Of a DNA stretch of 41,504 bases, positions 22,747 through 31,857 are shown in pieces. Both the position numbers and the translations under genes were made by a program. The notes under the pieces were generated by a model. That model did no database searches and was not told where the DNA came from. It saw only the letters and a list, made by a program, of their open reading frames with translations. The stretch is from positions 1 to 41,504 of the forward strand of contig JAJHPN010000072.1 of the NCBI GenBank assembly GCA_020890855.1, read 5' to 3'. The stretch's first letter is position 1, and each line of letters begins with the position of its first letter. Origin of the DNA: Candidatus Contendibacter sp. (lineage in GTDB: Bacteria; Pseudomonadota; Gammaproteobacteria; Competibacterales; Competibacteraceae).

Positions 22747-24639
22747 TTATTGCTGAAGAACATACAGACCCGGCGCATCGTCAACCGGATGCAAACCCTT
22801 ATCGGGAGCGCCCAGCGTCGGCGGCGACACCTGATGTTCCGCCGAATGCTTGACCAGCCACGCCTGCCAGGCCGGCCACCACGAGCCTTGCTGTTTGGGT
22901 GTCGTAGCCTGCCAAGTGTCCGGATCGATATAGCGATCCTGATCGGTGCGGCCAGCCACCTGATAAGCCCGTCGGCCATGACCCGGCTCGCTGACAATCC
23001 CGGCATTGTGACCGCCGCTGGTAAGCAGGAAGGTCACTTCGTCAGCATCCGCCAGCAGGTTGATCTTGTACACCGACCGCCACGGCGCGACATGGTCCTG
23101 TTCAGTAGCGACGGTAAAGATCGGGGCGCGAATATCAGAGATCGCAATTGGTCGATCCTTGACCTTGTAATGACCAGTCGCCAATTCATTACCAAGAAAG
23201 ATATGGCGCAAATATTCCGAGTGCATCCGGAATGGCATCCGGGTTTGGTCCGCATTCCAAGCCATCAAATCGTTGATCGGTTGCCGTTGACCGAGCAGAT
23301 AGTCATACACCAGCCGCGACCAGATCAGATCATTGGAACGCAATAGCTGGAAGGCCCCGACCATCTGGCCGGCATCAAGATAGCCCTGATCCCACATCAT
23401 GTCTTCCAGGAAAGCGACCTGACTTTCATTGATGAACAGCAGCAGTTCGCCGGCTTCGACAAAGTCGGTTTGGGCGGCGAACAGCGTCATGGTCTTAACG
23501 CGATGATCGCCATCACGCGCCATAGCCGCAGTCACAATCGTCAAGAGAGTGCCGCCAAGGCAGTAACCCACCGTATGAATCTTGCGCCCTGGCAGGATCA
23601 TGGAAACTGCGTCCAGCGCGGCCATGACGCCCTGTTCCCGGTAATCATCCATCCCGGTGTCGCGATCCTCGGCAATAGGATTTTTCCAGGAGATGGTGAA
23701 CACGGTATGGCCCTTCTCGACCAGATAACGAATCATCGAGTTGTGTGGGGACAGATCCAGAATGTAGTACTTCATAATCCAGGCCGGTACGATCAATATT
23801 GGCTCAGCATAGACCTGTGGGGTAGCGGGCTGGTACTGGATTAATTCGATGAGCGAGTTGCGAAACACTACCTTGCCGGGAGTAAGCGCCACATGACGTC
23901 CCACAACAAATTGTTCCTCGCCTTCATCCAGCCGTTTCCCGGCAATCAGTTTTTCCATGTCGGCCATAAAGTTGGCCCAGCCCCGCGTCAGGTTTTGCCC
24001 ACCTTCCTCCATAGTGGCCCGAAGAATCTCCGGGTTGGTCAAGGGCGAGTTCGAGGGCGAAAACATGTCGAGAATTTGCCGGGTGACAAAGGACACAATG
24101 GCTTCGTTCTGCCGATTGACGCCCCGGGTATGGGTGGTCGCGTTGTACCACCATTGCTGGGTCAGCAGGAACGACTGATAAATCAGGTTATAAGGCCATT
24201 GCCGCCAGCCTTCACCATCAAAACGATGATCCTGGCGCAACGGTTCAATACAGGGCGGAGTCTCGGGATTCTGGCTGGATTTGAAGGCGTATAACGCCAG
24301 GCGAATCATCTTGCGCACGGCCTTTTCATTCAGCAGCGCCTGTTTGCCCGGCGCCATGCCCAAATGCATCAGCCAGTCAGAGTAAGCCATCGCCAGCACC
24401 GCCGGGGAAATGCCACCGGTGCCACGAGCCAGATTGGCGTTGACCATCCGATCAATCGTTTCGGGAATATGAGCGCCAAGCAGGGAACGCTCGATGCCAT
24501 AAGCCCGATGCGCCGAAGAGCCTTGACCGGATCGGCTATGACCGGGATGGTGATGCGCGATTTTAGCCGGGGCAGGGGATGGATTAGCGGTGGGTGGTTG
24601 GGTTGCGGGAGTTGAGGTCGTTTCATTCGAGCTGGCCAT
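22747..24639 (-). CDS. phaC: Class I poly(3-hydroxyalkanoate) synthase
   Basis: A 630-residue synthase that polymerises hydroxyacyl-CoA on PHA granules. The lipase-like box GYCLGGT carries the catalytic Cys360; Asp515 in EQDHVAPW and His544 in GGHNAGI complete the triad. The core (about 150-600) is full length. The first ~45 residues are a low-complexity Pro/Thr/His/Ser tail not shared by typical enzymes. The start is ATG 24639 with a near-perfect site AGGAGGT eight bases upstream; an in-frame ATG at 24669 is rejected. It leads a tight minus-strand group with the VWA and J-domain genes. phaA lies 5.5 kb away; phaB, phaR and typical phaP are not seen. Confidence 0.96.
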   Translation of the reverse strand: MASSNETTSTPATQPPTANPSPAPAKIAHHHPGHSRSGQGSSAHRAYGIERSLLGAHIPETIDRMVNANLARGTGGISPAVLAMAYSDWLMHLGMAPGKQALLNEKAVRKMIRLALYAFKSSQNPETPPCIEPLRQDHRFDGEGWRQWPYNLIYQSFLLTQQWWYNATTHTRGVNRQNEAIVSFVTRQILDMFSPSNSPLTNPEILRATMEEGGQNLTRGWANFMADMEKLIAGKRLDEGEEQFVVGRHVALTPGKVVFRNSLIELIQYQPATPQVYAEPILIVPAWIMKYYILDLSPHNSMIRYLVEKGHTVFTISWKNPIAEDRDTGMDDYREQGVMAALDAVSMILPGRKIHTVGYCLGGTLLTIVTAAMARDGDHRVKTMTLFAAQTDFVEAGELLLFINESQVAFLEDMMWDQGYLDAGQMVGAFQLLRSNDLIWSRLVYDYLLGQRQPINDLMAWNADQTRMPFRMHSEYLRHIFLGNELATGHYKVKDRPIAISDIRAPIFTVATEQDHVAPWRSVYKINLLADADEVTFLLTSGGHNAGIVSEPGHGRRAYQVAGRTDQDRYIDPDTWQATTPKQQGSWWPAWQAWLVKHSAEHQVSPPTLGAPDKGLHPVDDAPGLYVLQQ

Positions 24640-25039
24640 AACGATGTACCTCCTGCGAGTCCATTTCAAACGTGTATCGCTTTTTTATACGGATAAACTG
24701 GATTGAACGCTATTCTACTGCCGAGTAATTATCAGAGGCTGATTTCCTGCCTCTGTTCCATTACTCATCACTTTACGGTTGCGCTCGATGCAGGCCAGCC
24801 GGTTGCAGAACGCGATATGGGCGCTGCATTTGACCGATTCAGTCTGCAATCCTGATCGGATAGCCCCGCAATGACGCTGACACAACGAGCCAACCGGTTA
24901 TGCTGCGGTTGGCAATAGTGAAATACAATTTTTAATCCTACGCTCGGGAATGGTGGCATTTCACGTTGGCGAACACGCTATTCCCGGACATTTCTTGCTT
25001 TGACTTTCCAGTGCAGTAACTACCGACGGGGACTTAGCG
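24640..25039. other. Intergenic region between phaC and a small divergent gene
   Basis: About 400 bp without a supported gene. It holds the phaC ribosome site (24648-24654) and an AT-rich patch at 24679-24700 that includes TATAAA on the minus strand, a possible -10 for phaC. I found no convincing -35 box and no RNA gene. Confidence 0.45.
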
Positions 25040-25273
25040 ATGACTGAAGAAGAACAGAACACCCGCGCCTTGATTGCCGCCTGCGCCAAGGAGGCCAGTG
25101 GCTATATTCTATCCTGCGCCGAGCAGGCCGGGCAGGATCGGCTCTCGTTTCTCATGAATGTGAGCACCGTGTTGGCCGCCTCGGCCTTGGCGGCCCAACC
25201 GCAAGACCAGTTAGCGGCAGCTTCGCAGCATATTCAACATGCTTTGGGGCTGGTGCATTGTCGGGAAGGTTGA
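25040..25273 (+). CDS. Small helical protein of unknown function
   Basis: A 77-residue protein preceded by GGGGA about 10 bases before ATG 25040. It is almost wholly alpha-helical and rich in Ala and Gln (SYILS-type helix, then NVSTVLAASALAAQPQDQLA), with three cysteines (Cys15, Cys26, Cys74). No signal peptide or membrane segment is clear. I do not recognise a family. Composition resembles small phasin-like or regulatory proteins near PHA genes, but that is only an impression. It is followed by a REP-like element. Confidence 0.55.
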   Translation: MTEEEQNTRALIAACAKEASGYILSCAEQAGQDRLSFLMNVSTVLAASALAAQPQDQLAAASQHIQHALGLVHCREG

Positions 25274-25281
25274 ATCGTTAT

Positions 25282-25318
25282 CCGTCATTTCGGGTTCCCG
25301 CATTCGCGGGAATGACGG
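25282..25318. repeat. REP-like palindrome
   Basis: CCGTCATT and AATGACGG flank a hairpin TTCCCGC / GCGGGAA (25295-25312, loop ATTC). It is the same kind of element as the pair at 3188-3257. The last codons of the minus-strand gene 25285-25629 lie in it. Confidence 0.75.
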
Positions 25319-25629
25319 CAGGTGAGTTCAATGACTGGCCGTATTATCCCGAGCAACCGTTGCGCTATCGCGCCCAGCAGGGTGTCGGCGATGAAGCTGG
25401 AGCGGATGCCCAAATCCAGCAGGCGCGGGATGGTGATCAGAGCACCCATGATGTGCAGGGTGGAAAACACCAGATGGCCAATGACCCCGAAGACAACCAC
25501 CAGACCCAGCAACAGAGAGCGGGGTAGCACGGACTTGCGCCAAGCCGCGATCTGCCGGGCGATCGCCTGGGCTTCCGCCTCGACGCTGGGTATGGATTTC
25601 TTTCGGGGCGGCGGAGACCGCCTGCTCAA
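25285..25629 (-). CDS. Small membrane protein, start uncertain, 3' end inside a REP element
   Basis: Residues about 35-65 form a strong hydrophobic segment (LLLGLVVVFGVIGHLVFSTL) and a second lies at about 66-95 (GALITIPRLLDLGI...LLGAIAQRLLGII), so it is an integral membrane protein. The last residues (RHSRECGNPK) are encoded by a REP-like palindrome, so the gene may have lost its original end. The annotated start is a TTG without a good ribosome site. A start in another frame, ATG 25657 (MTDQSSHSHLEQ), looks more natural, so a frameshift near 25600 is possible. Function unknown. Confidence 0.45.
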   Translation of the reverse strand: MSRRSPPPRKKSIPSVEAEAQAIARQIAAWRKSVLPRSLLLGLVVVFGVIGHLVFSTLHIMGALITIPRLLDLGIRSSFIADTLLGAIAQRLLGIIRPVIELTCRHSRECGNPK

Positions 25630-25809
25630 GATGAGAGTGGGAGGATTGATCGGTCATGATCATCATCTTCAGGGTGTGCAGGGGAGCGTTCAAGGGACAC
25701 GGGATCAGTCCGACCTGCGCCCGGTCCGGTAACGCTCCACTTTTGCTCAACCGTATAGGCTTGATTGGAAATCGCCTAACCGCGCCTCACTCCCGGAAAT
25801 TGAACCGCC

Positions 25810-27273
25810 TTAATTGGCGCGTTCTATTTTCACCACCTTAATCATGTTCGCGCCGCCGATCACGCCAACCGGCATTCCGGCGGTGAACACCACAATCTCG
25901 CCTTCCTGAACCAGACTCTTGTTGAGCAGCAGGGCGGCAGCCGATTCGAGCAGTTCATCCACGGCGCTGACCGCGCCCAGTTGCAGCGGCGCTACGCCCC
26001 AGACCAGCGCCAGTTTGCGGAGCGTGGCTGGTTTTGGACTGAAGGCGATCAGCGGTTTCAGAGGTCGGAACTTGGCTAAACCGAGGACGCTGGCGCCGCT
26101 GTTGGTGAACACCACCAGATAGCGGGCGCAGACCTTGCTGGCCAGCTCTATGGTGGCGAAGTACACCGCGTCCTCGATCCGCAGGCAGGCATTGGCCAGC
26201 AATTCCTCCTGGGTCAGCACATTTTTACGCATCAGAGTCTTGAAGATATCGCTGGCTTCGACGCTCTGGGCGATGGCGGTCATCATCCGCACCGCTTCGA
26301 CCGGGTATGCGCCGGCAGCGGTTTCCGCCGACAGCATCACCGCATCGGTCCCATCAAGAATAGCATTGGCGACATCATTGGCTTCGGCGCGGGTCGGACG
26401 AGGATTGGCAATCATCGACTCCAGCATCTGAGTGGCGGTGATCACCGGTTTGCCGACGATGTTGCATTGGCGGATGATGGTTTTCTGCATCAACGGCACG
26501 TCCTGCGGCGAGGTTTCTACGCCGAGATCGCCCCGCGCCACCATGATCGCGTCACTGACGGCAATGATGGCGCCGATCCGCTGAAACGCCTCCGGCTTCT
26601 CAATCTTGGCGATGATCGGCAGCTTGTGGCCATGGGTGGTCAGCATGACGTCGATCAGTTCCCTGATATCGTCGGCGTCGCGGACAAACGACAGCGCCAC
26701 GTAGTCCAGTTCATGGTCGTAGGCGAACGCCAGATCCCGGCGATCCTTGGCGGTCATTGCGGAAATATTGAGCTTGATGTTGGGCAGATTGACGCCTTTA
26801 TGCGGCTTCAAGCGGCCACCGTTGATGACGGTGGTGAATATGTCATGGCCGGCAAGCCGCTCGACCTTCAGTTCAAACAGGCCATCGTCAATCAGAATCC
26901 GGTCGCCGGGTTTCACTTCCTCGTGCAGGCTGCGGTGATCGATAGCGACCTTCTTCACTCCGTCATGGATGCCGCCGACCAGATCATCCGTCGTCAACAC
27001 CAGCGTTTCAGCCGTCGCCACCTCCAGAAATTCCCCGGCCAGTGCGCCAAGGCGAATCTTGGGACCCTGTAAATCCTGGAAAATGGCGATGTGCCGGTTC
27101 AGCTTCTGCGCTGCGTCCCGCACCAACTGCACCGACCGCGCATGATCATCATGGCTGCCGTGGGAAAAGTTGAGCCGGATGACGTTCACGCCTTCCTGCA
27201 ACAGTTTCTCGATGATTTCGGCGCGCTGGGAGCTGGGTCCCAGAGTGGCGACGATTTTGGTGCATTTCATCAT
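25810..27273 (-). CDS. pyk: Pyruvate kinase
   Basis: A 487-residue glycolytic enzyme that makes pyruvate and ATP from PEP and ADP. Landmarks are TKIVATLGPSS at the start, NFSHGSHDDH, the catalytic lysine in IIAKIEKPEAF, MVARGDLGVE with metal-binding residues, and GKPVITATQMLESMI. The C-terminal allosteric domain is present. AAGGAG precedes two adjacent ATGs; translation may begin at 27273 or 27270. It follows the anti-sigma gene by about 75 bp on the same strand. Confidence 0.96.
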   Translation of the reverse strand: MMKCTKIVATLGPSSQRAEIIEKLLQEGVNVIRLNFSHGSHDDHARSVQLVRDAAQKLNRHIAIFQDLQGPKIRLGALAGEFLEVATAETLVLTTDDLVGGIHDGVKKVAIDHRSLHEEVKPGDRILIDDGLFELKVERLAGHDIFTTVINGGRLKPHKGVNLPNIKLNISAMTAKDRRDLAFAYDHELDYVALSFVRDADDIRELIDVMLTTHGHKLPIIAKIEKPEAFQRIGAIIAVSDAIMVARGDLGVETSPQDVPLMQKTIIRQCNIVGKPVITATQMLESMIANPRPTRAEANDVANAILDGTDAVMLSAETAAGAYPVEAVRMMTAIAQSVEASDIFKTLMRKNVLTQEELLANACLRIEDAVYFATIELASKVCARYLVVFTNSGASVLGLAKFRPLKPLIAFSPKPATLRKLALVWGVAPLQLGAVSAVDELLESAAALLLNKSLVQEGEIVVFTAGMPVGVIGGANMIKVVKIERAN

Positions 27274-27349
27274 TATGCTCCTTCAGGCTGATCCGTCGCC
27301 GCCAGTGCGCCGCAACGGCGGCCCTGGCCGGCGGTGCAACCGCGTCGGG

Positions 27350-27547
27350 TTATTCAGCATCGCCGGCGTTGGGAGGCGCTACTGAATAGCGGCGACACGC
27401 TTGCCGCAGAAAATCCATCTGTTGGCGAAAATGGTCGCACCCTGAACAGATCAGCAGATGGAGTTTGAGGGGCCATTGCTCCTTCAGTCGCAATTTGCGG
27501 TCCTGTGCTTCGGACAAAAGGCGCGTCGCTTGCTGGCAGGTCAACAT
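27350..27547 (-). CDS. Small zinc-finger anti-sigma factor
   Basis: A 65-residue protein with the motif His-x3-Cys-x2-Cys (HLLICSGC), the zinc-binding anti-sigma signature, plus an early MLTCQQAT that provides another Cys. It has no membrane segment, so it is a soluble one-domain type. The start is ATG 27547 with GGAGAAT upstream, overlapping the sigma gene stop by 7 bases, so the two are translationally coupled. Such proteins hold an ECF sigma factor until a redox or metal signal releases it. Confidence 0.85.
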   Translation of the reverse strand: MLTCQQATRLLSEAQDRKLRLKEQWPLKLHLLICSGCDHFRQQMDFLRQACRRYSVAPPNAGDAE

Positions 27548-28152
27548 ATTGGATTCTCCGGGGTAAACCAGCGCTGCTCCAGGCACAGCCGAAGCCCCAT
27601 GCGGGCGCGGTGCAGGATGACGTGACAGTGGCTGGGGGTTAAAGCCAATTCCAGACAGATGTCCGGGGTCTCCAGGCCAAGGAATTCGCGCATCATGAAC
27701 ACCCGTGCCGTATTTTCAGGCAGCCGGGTCAGACAGACTTCGAACACCACCCAGAATTGTTGTTGCGCGAAGGTTGCCTCCGGGTCGCCCCAATGCTGGG
27801 GACGATCCGCCGGGTTCCAATGTCGCCCCGGATTGAACAGCACCGCGAAATCATCCTCTTGCTCATCATCATCCGGGACCAGGCTGGTGATCGTCGCCGT
27901 GCGCTGGCGGCGGCGCAGAGTGTCTACGATCTTGTTTTTCAGAATCGCGAACACCCAGGTTTTTAACGCGGCCTGCCCTGCAAACCGATCCTGTCCACTC
28001 AGCGCCGCCGCCAGCGTTTCCTGAACGGCGTCTTCAGCGGCGGCCTGGTCACGAAGCTGCAATTCGGCAAAGCGGAGCAGGTCGCGCCGCAAGTCCGCCA
28101 GGAAGGACGGATCCCGTAACGCGTCGCCGGCTGGACTATCGTTTGCGCTCAT
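27541..28152 (-). CDS. ECF sigma factor (RpoE/SigJ-like)
   Basis: A 203-residue extracytoplasmic-function sigma factor. Region 2 covers about 25-90 (RDQAAAEDAVQETL, KTWVFAILKNKIVDTLRRRQR), and region 4 covers about 130-190 (LTRLPENTARVFMMREFLGLETPDIC, then the helix-turn-helix LTPSHCHVILHRAR). It pairs with the overlapping zinc-finger anti-sigma gene. It follows the membrane/disulfide reductase gene by 121 bp and lies in the same orientation as the bufferin genes, which makes it a candidate regulator of them; in Caulobacter a bufferin-type operon is under an ECF sigma factor. Confidence 0.92.
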   Translation of the reverse strand: MSANDSPAGDALRDPSFLADLRRDLLRFAELQLRDQAAAEDAVQETLAAALSGQDRFAGQAALKTWVFAILKNKIVDTLRRRQRTATITSLVPDDDEQEDDFAVLFNPGRHWNPADRPQHWGDPEATFAQQQFWVVFEVCLTRLPENTARVFMMREFLGLETPDICLELALTPSHCHVILHRARMGLRLCLEQRWFTPENPIC

Positions 28153-28273
28153 CCCCTTCCTCTGATGGCAAGGGCCGACCCAATGCGGCCATGACGCTGA
28201 ATCATGGCGTTACCAGAGGAAATGGGCAAGCGACTGGCGACTGGTCGGGTTCGATCTGACGGTCGCTCTGTCT

Positions 28274-30415
28274 TCAGCCGCGCCGCCAGGCATGAAAGCG
28301 TTCTACCCAGGTCAGCAGTTTTTCGGGGGCATGAGCCTTTTTCCAAACACCCGCGACGTATTTATTGGCTTCCGCCAGGGTCGGGTAGATATGAATCACG
28401 CCGAGGATTTTGTTCAGGCCGATACCGTGGCGCATGGCCAGCACATATTCCGCCAGCAGATCGCCGGCGTGTTCACCGGCGATCGTGACGCCGAGAATGC
28501 GATCCTTGCCGGGGACGGTCAGCACCTTGACGAACCCGTGGGCCTCGCCATCGGCAATCGCCCGATCCAGATCATCGAGGCCGTAGATGGATACTTCACA
28601 GGGAATGCCTTTTTCCTTCGCCTCCTGTTCATTCAGGCCGACCCGGGCGACTTCGGGATCGACAAAGGTTGACCAGGGAATCACTGAGTAATCAATCTTG
28701 AATTTCTTGAGCGGATCGAACAGGGCGTTGATCGCTGCGCACCACGCCTGATGTGCGGCGGTGTGAGTGAACTGGAATGGTCCGGCCACGTCCCCGGCGG
28801 CATAAATGTTGGGGTAGAGGGTTTGCAGATACTCGTTGGTTTCCACAGTGCGGGGCGCGGAAATCCCTAATTCCTCCAGTCCATAACCGCGGGTATTCGC
28901 TACCCGCCCGACAGCGACTAACACCGCATCAAAGGGAATCCGCACCTCCTGGCCTTCATGTTCAGCGATCAGCGTCTTCTCGCCGTTTTCCACCACGAAC
29001 TGCTGAGCCTTGTGGTTGATGAGGACGTTGACGCCTTCTCTACGGAACCGCTCGGTCACTAACTCAGAAACTTCCGGGTCTTCGCGGATCAGGAGACGTG
29101 GGGCCATTTCGACCTGGGTCACCTGACTGCCAAGGCGGGCGAAGGTCTGGGTCAGTTCGGAGCCAATCGGTCCGCCGCCCAGCACCACCAGTCGCTTGGG
29201 CAACTCGCGCAGATTCCAGATGTTATCTGACGTGAGGTAGTCAAGATCGGTGAGTCCCGGAATCGGCGGAACGAACGGTCGAGCGCCAGCGGCAATGACG
29301 ATGCTGCGGGTGGTCAGCGTTCGCGCGCCTTCGGCGGTAGAGATTTCCACCGACCACGGCGAAGTGATTTTGGCGGTTCCCTGCACCACATCCACGCCCA
29401 GAGCGATATAGCGCTCCACGGAATCATGCGGCGCGACTTCACGGATCACCCGCTGGACCCGCTCCATCACTTCGGCAAAGTCAAAATCGGCGGCGGCTTT
29501 ACGAATCCCGAATTCCGCAGCGCGACGAATATGCGAGAGCAGTTTGGCGGAACGAATCAGCGCTTTGGACGGGACACAGCCGGTGTTCAGGCAGTCGCCG
29601 CCCATCCGGTGTTTCTCGATCAACGTGACCTTGGCCTTGACCGTTGCCGCAATGTAGGCCGTCACCAGCCCCGCTGAACCGCCGCCGATGACCACCAGAT
29701 TGCGGTCAAACTGCGCTGGCTTGGACCATTTCGCATAGACGCGCCGCGCTTTTACGAGGGCGACGATTTTCCTGGCGATTAACGGGAAAATGCCTAGCAG
29801 CGCGAAGGACGCCAGCAATTCCGGCGACAAAATGCCTTTTAGCGAGTTAATTTGCGCCAGTTGAGTGCCCGCATTCACATAAACCAGAGTGCCGGCCAAC
29901 ATGCCGATCTGGCTAACCCAATAGAAAGTCCAGGCGCGGATCGGGGTCAGTCCCATGACCAGATTGATGACGAAGAACGGAAAAATGGGGATCAACCGGA
30001 GCGTGAACAGGTAGAAACCGCCTTCCTTCTCCACCCCGACATTAATCGCTTTCAGCTTGTCGCCCAATTTGCCCTGCACCCCGTCGCGCAGCACGAAGCG
30101 CGATGCCAGAAAGGCCAGCGTCGCGCCGATGGTGGAAGCAAAAGAGACCATAACCGTCCCCCACAACACACCGAAGATCGCTCCAGCAGCCAGGGTCATG
30201 ATTGCTGCGCCCGGCAGCGACAGTCCGGTGACCGCGACATAAACCGCGAAGAAGATGCCCGCCGCCCGCATGGGCTGCGCAGCGCGCCAGGCGTCAATCG
30301 CCGCCTGCTGGCTTTTCACGAAGTCCAGGCTGAAAAAGCGGCCCAGATTAAAGGCGAAGAAGATGCCGACCAGGGTGGCGATAATGACTATGAGCAAGAG
30401 TTTACGAGGGTTCAT
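28274..30415 (-). CDS. Fusion of a VTT (SNARE-associated/DedA-like) membrane domain with a mercuric reductase-like FAD disulfide oxidoreductase
   Basis: A 713-residue protein. Residues about 1-220 form a TVP38/VTT membrane domain with about five hydrophobic segments and the family stretch GLSLPGAAIMTLAAGAIFG. Residues from about 238 form a class I pyridine-nucleotide disulfide oxidoreductase: FAD motif GGGSAG (244-249), redox pair Cys275/Cys280 in GGDCLNTGCVPSK, NAD(P) motif VVLGGGPIGSEL, second FAD motif IYAAGDV, and a C-terminal dimer domain with HIYPTLAEANKY. There is no extra N-terminal heavy-metal domain. The fusion is known in some bacteria, but its substrate is not established. The gene stands between the bufferin cluster and the ECF sigma gene. 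Confidence 0.9.
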   Translation of the reverse strand: MNPRKLLLIVIIATLVGIFFAFNLGRFFSLDFVKSQQAAIDAWRAAQPMRAAGIFFAVYVAVTGLSLPGAAIMTLAAGAIFGVLWGTVMVSFASTIGATLAFLASRFVLRDGVQGKLGDKLKAINVGVEKEGGFYLFTLRLIPIFPFFVINLVMGLTPIRAWTFYWVSQIGMLAGTLVYVNAGTQLAQINSLKGILSPELLASFALLGIFPLIARKIVALVKARRVYAKWSKPAQFDRNLVVIGGGSAGLVTAYIAATVKAKVTLIEKHRMGGDCLNTGCVPSKALIRSAKLLSHIRRAAEFGIRKAAADFDFAEVMERVQRVIREVAPHDSVERYIALGVDVVQGTAKITSPWSVEISTAEGARTLTTRSIVIAAGARPFVPPIPGLTDLDYLTSDNIWNLRELPKRLVVLGGGPIGSELTQTFARLGSQVTQVEMAPRLLIREDPEVSELVTERFRREGVNVLINHKAQQFVVENGEKTLIAEHEGQEVRIPFDAVLVAVGRVANTRGYGLEELGISAPRTVETNEYLQTLYPNIYAAGDVAGPFQFTHTAAHQAWCAAINALFDPLKKFKIDYSVIPWSTFVDPEVARVGLNEQEAKEKGIPCEVSIYGLDDLDRAIADGEAHGFVKVLTVPGKDRILGVTIAGEHAGDLLAEYVLAMRHGIGLNKILGVIHIYPTLAEANKYVAGVWKKAHAPEKLLTWVERFHAWRRG

Positions 30416-30556
30416 CGGTAGTTCCCGACGGTTGCGGTTGATGCGTTGATGCGGATAACGGCGTGTACTTGCTCGATAGCATCGTCGGGATCGTGGACGA
30501 TTTGATTGAAATAGGAACAGATGGGCCCTGAATGACGGGCATTGCGCGACGATCTT

Positions 30557-31084
30557 TCAGACGGATCGATAGCGGCGGGCGATTCCGTGATCGATGGCGA
30601 ACACCCCTGGTCCCTTGGCGAGCAGGTACAACAGCACCGCCGCCCAAACTCCGTGAGTCGAATAAGCGCCGGGATAGACGAAGATCTGAATCACCAGCGT
30701 CATCCCGAGCAGGGCCAGGGCGGAGAAGCGGGTCGCCAAACCGAGCAGAATCAGGATCGGAAAGACATGTTCGGCGAACGCGGCCAGCGGCGCCGCGAGT
30801 TCCGGCGAAACCAGCGGCAACCGGTATTCGTCCTGGAACAGGACGACCGCCGATTCGGACAGTTTCGGAATGCCAAGGCTGAAATTGCCATCGATCAAAT
30901 CAATCGTCAGACCTTCGATCTTGGTTTGCCCCGATTTCCAGAACACGGTAGCGATAGAAAATCGCCCGATCAGGGCAATGAGCGAATCAGGAATCCGCCC
31001 GAACCAGGCGATGGTTGACTCAATGAACAGCGCCCAGGGCGGGATCGGCGCCGCAGTTGACGGGGTGTGGCCGGTTGAACTCAT
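30557..31084 (-). CDS. DoxX-family membrane protein of the bufferin cluster
   Basis: A 175-residue protein with four hydrophobic segments (about 35-50, 100-120, 125-140, 148-165) and the DoxX-type stretch HVFPILILLGLATRFSALAL. The start is ATG 31084, four bases overlapping the bufC stop (ATGA). It matches GigD of the gigABCD operon in Caulobacter, where DoxX is the fourth gene after the DUF2282, DUF692 and DUF2063 genes. A role in membrane redox or quinone chemistry linked to peptide maturation or export is likely but not shown. Confidence 0.88.
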   Translation of the reverse strand: MSSTGHTPSTAAPIPPWALFIESTIAWFGRIPDSLIALIGRFSIATVFWKSGQTKIEGLTIDLIDGNFSLGIPKLSESAVVLFQDEYRLPLVSPELAAPLAAFAEHVFPILILLGLATRFSALALLGMTLVIQIFVYPGAYSTHGVWAAVLLYLLAKGPGVFAIDHGIARRYRSV

Positions 31085-31857
31085 GACGGGATTTCCGTGG
31101 GCAACGAGAAAGAAGACAGCGCACCGCAGCGTAACAACAGCGCCAGATGAGCGGTCAGGTCGAAATCCGGGTGGGCGGCGATCGCTAATCCTGCCGCTTC
31201 GCCGAGGGGTAATCCGGCGGCGAAACCGGCGATTAATACGTCGCCGCCCGGCGGCAGGGCGATGACTTGCACCGCCAGCCCGACGCGAATCACCAGCGCA
31301 ATTTCCGGAAGGGCGGGATTGACGCTCGCCAGATCGCCGAGGCCCTGATGCGCGGCCCACAGCGCTACGATGGCGTAGCGTGAACTCAGTACGCCCAGTG
31401 ACGGGTGGCAGGTCACTTGAAGCATCGGTAGTCGTTCCGGGTCAGCCAGCGCCTGGGCGATCTGTTCCGGGGTCAGCGGATCGGCGTCTGCGGCATGGAA
31501 GGCCCGGACCCGCAGCCGTTCCAGTCGCGCCACATCGGCCAGATAGGGGACAGTGGACGCCGGTTCAAACTGCGCGATAAAGGCGGGCAAGCCGTCGCCA
31601 TACTCGACCAGTCGGGCGGATTGGGGCGGCGCCTGACGGACAAAGACGCCGGCCATCGCCCGGAAAAATTCTTCTCCCACCAGTTGTTGGGCGACCGGAA
31701 AGGCATCGGCCAGCGCATCGATCAGGGAGACGATGACATTGTTGCGGTAGACGGCAAAACGCCGGGCTGGATCTGAATGGTTCCAGGCGATCAGCCCATC
31801 CGGGCAGGGCGCATCGGGATCGAGCAGGGCGGTGGCGAATCGCCGTTGATCGCTCAT
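31081..31857 (-). CDS. bufC: BufC, DUF2063 partner protein for bufferin maturation
   Basis: A 258-residue protein of the HvfC/DUF2063 family. The N-terminal conserved stretch [22 protein letters not shown] is the family signature; [15 protein letters not shown] and [11 protein letters not shown] follow. It is the partner protein that presents the precursor peptide to the MNIO enzyme BufB, according to published work on bufferins. The start is ATG 31857, overlapping the bufB stop by four bases; an earlier in-frame ATG at 31899 lies inside bufB. The stop overlaps the doxX start. Confidence 0.9.
   Translation of the reverse strand: MSDQRRFATALLDPDAPCPDGLIAWNHSDPARRFAVYRNNVIVSLIDALADAFPVAQQLVGEEFFRAMAGVFVRQAPPQSARLVEYGDGLPAFIAQFEPASTVPYLADVARLERLRVRAFHAADADPLTPEQIAQALADPERLPMLQVTCHPSLGVLSSRYAIVALWAAHQGLGDLASVNPALPEIALVIRVGLAVQVIALPPGGDVLIAGFAAGLPLGEAAGLAIAAHPDFDLTAHLALLLRCGALSSFSLPTEIPS

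Noticed and set aside
28153-28273. A small gene between the sigma factor and the redox fusion
   Set aside because: The frames are short and Arg-rich without ribosome sites; it looks like a simple 121-bp leader.
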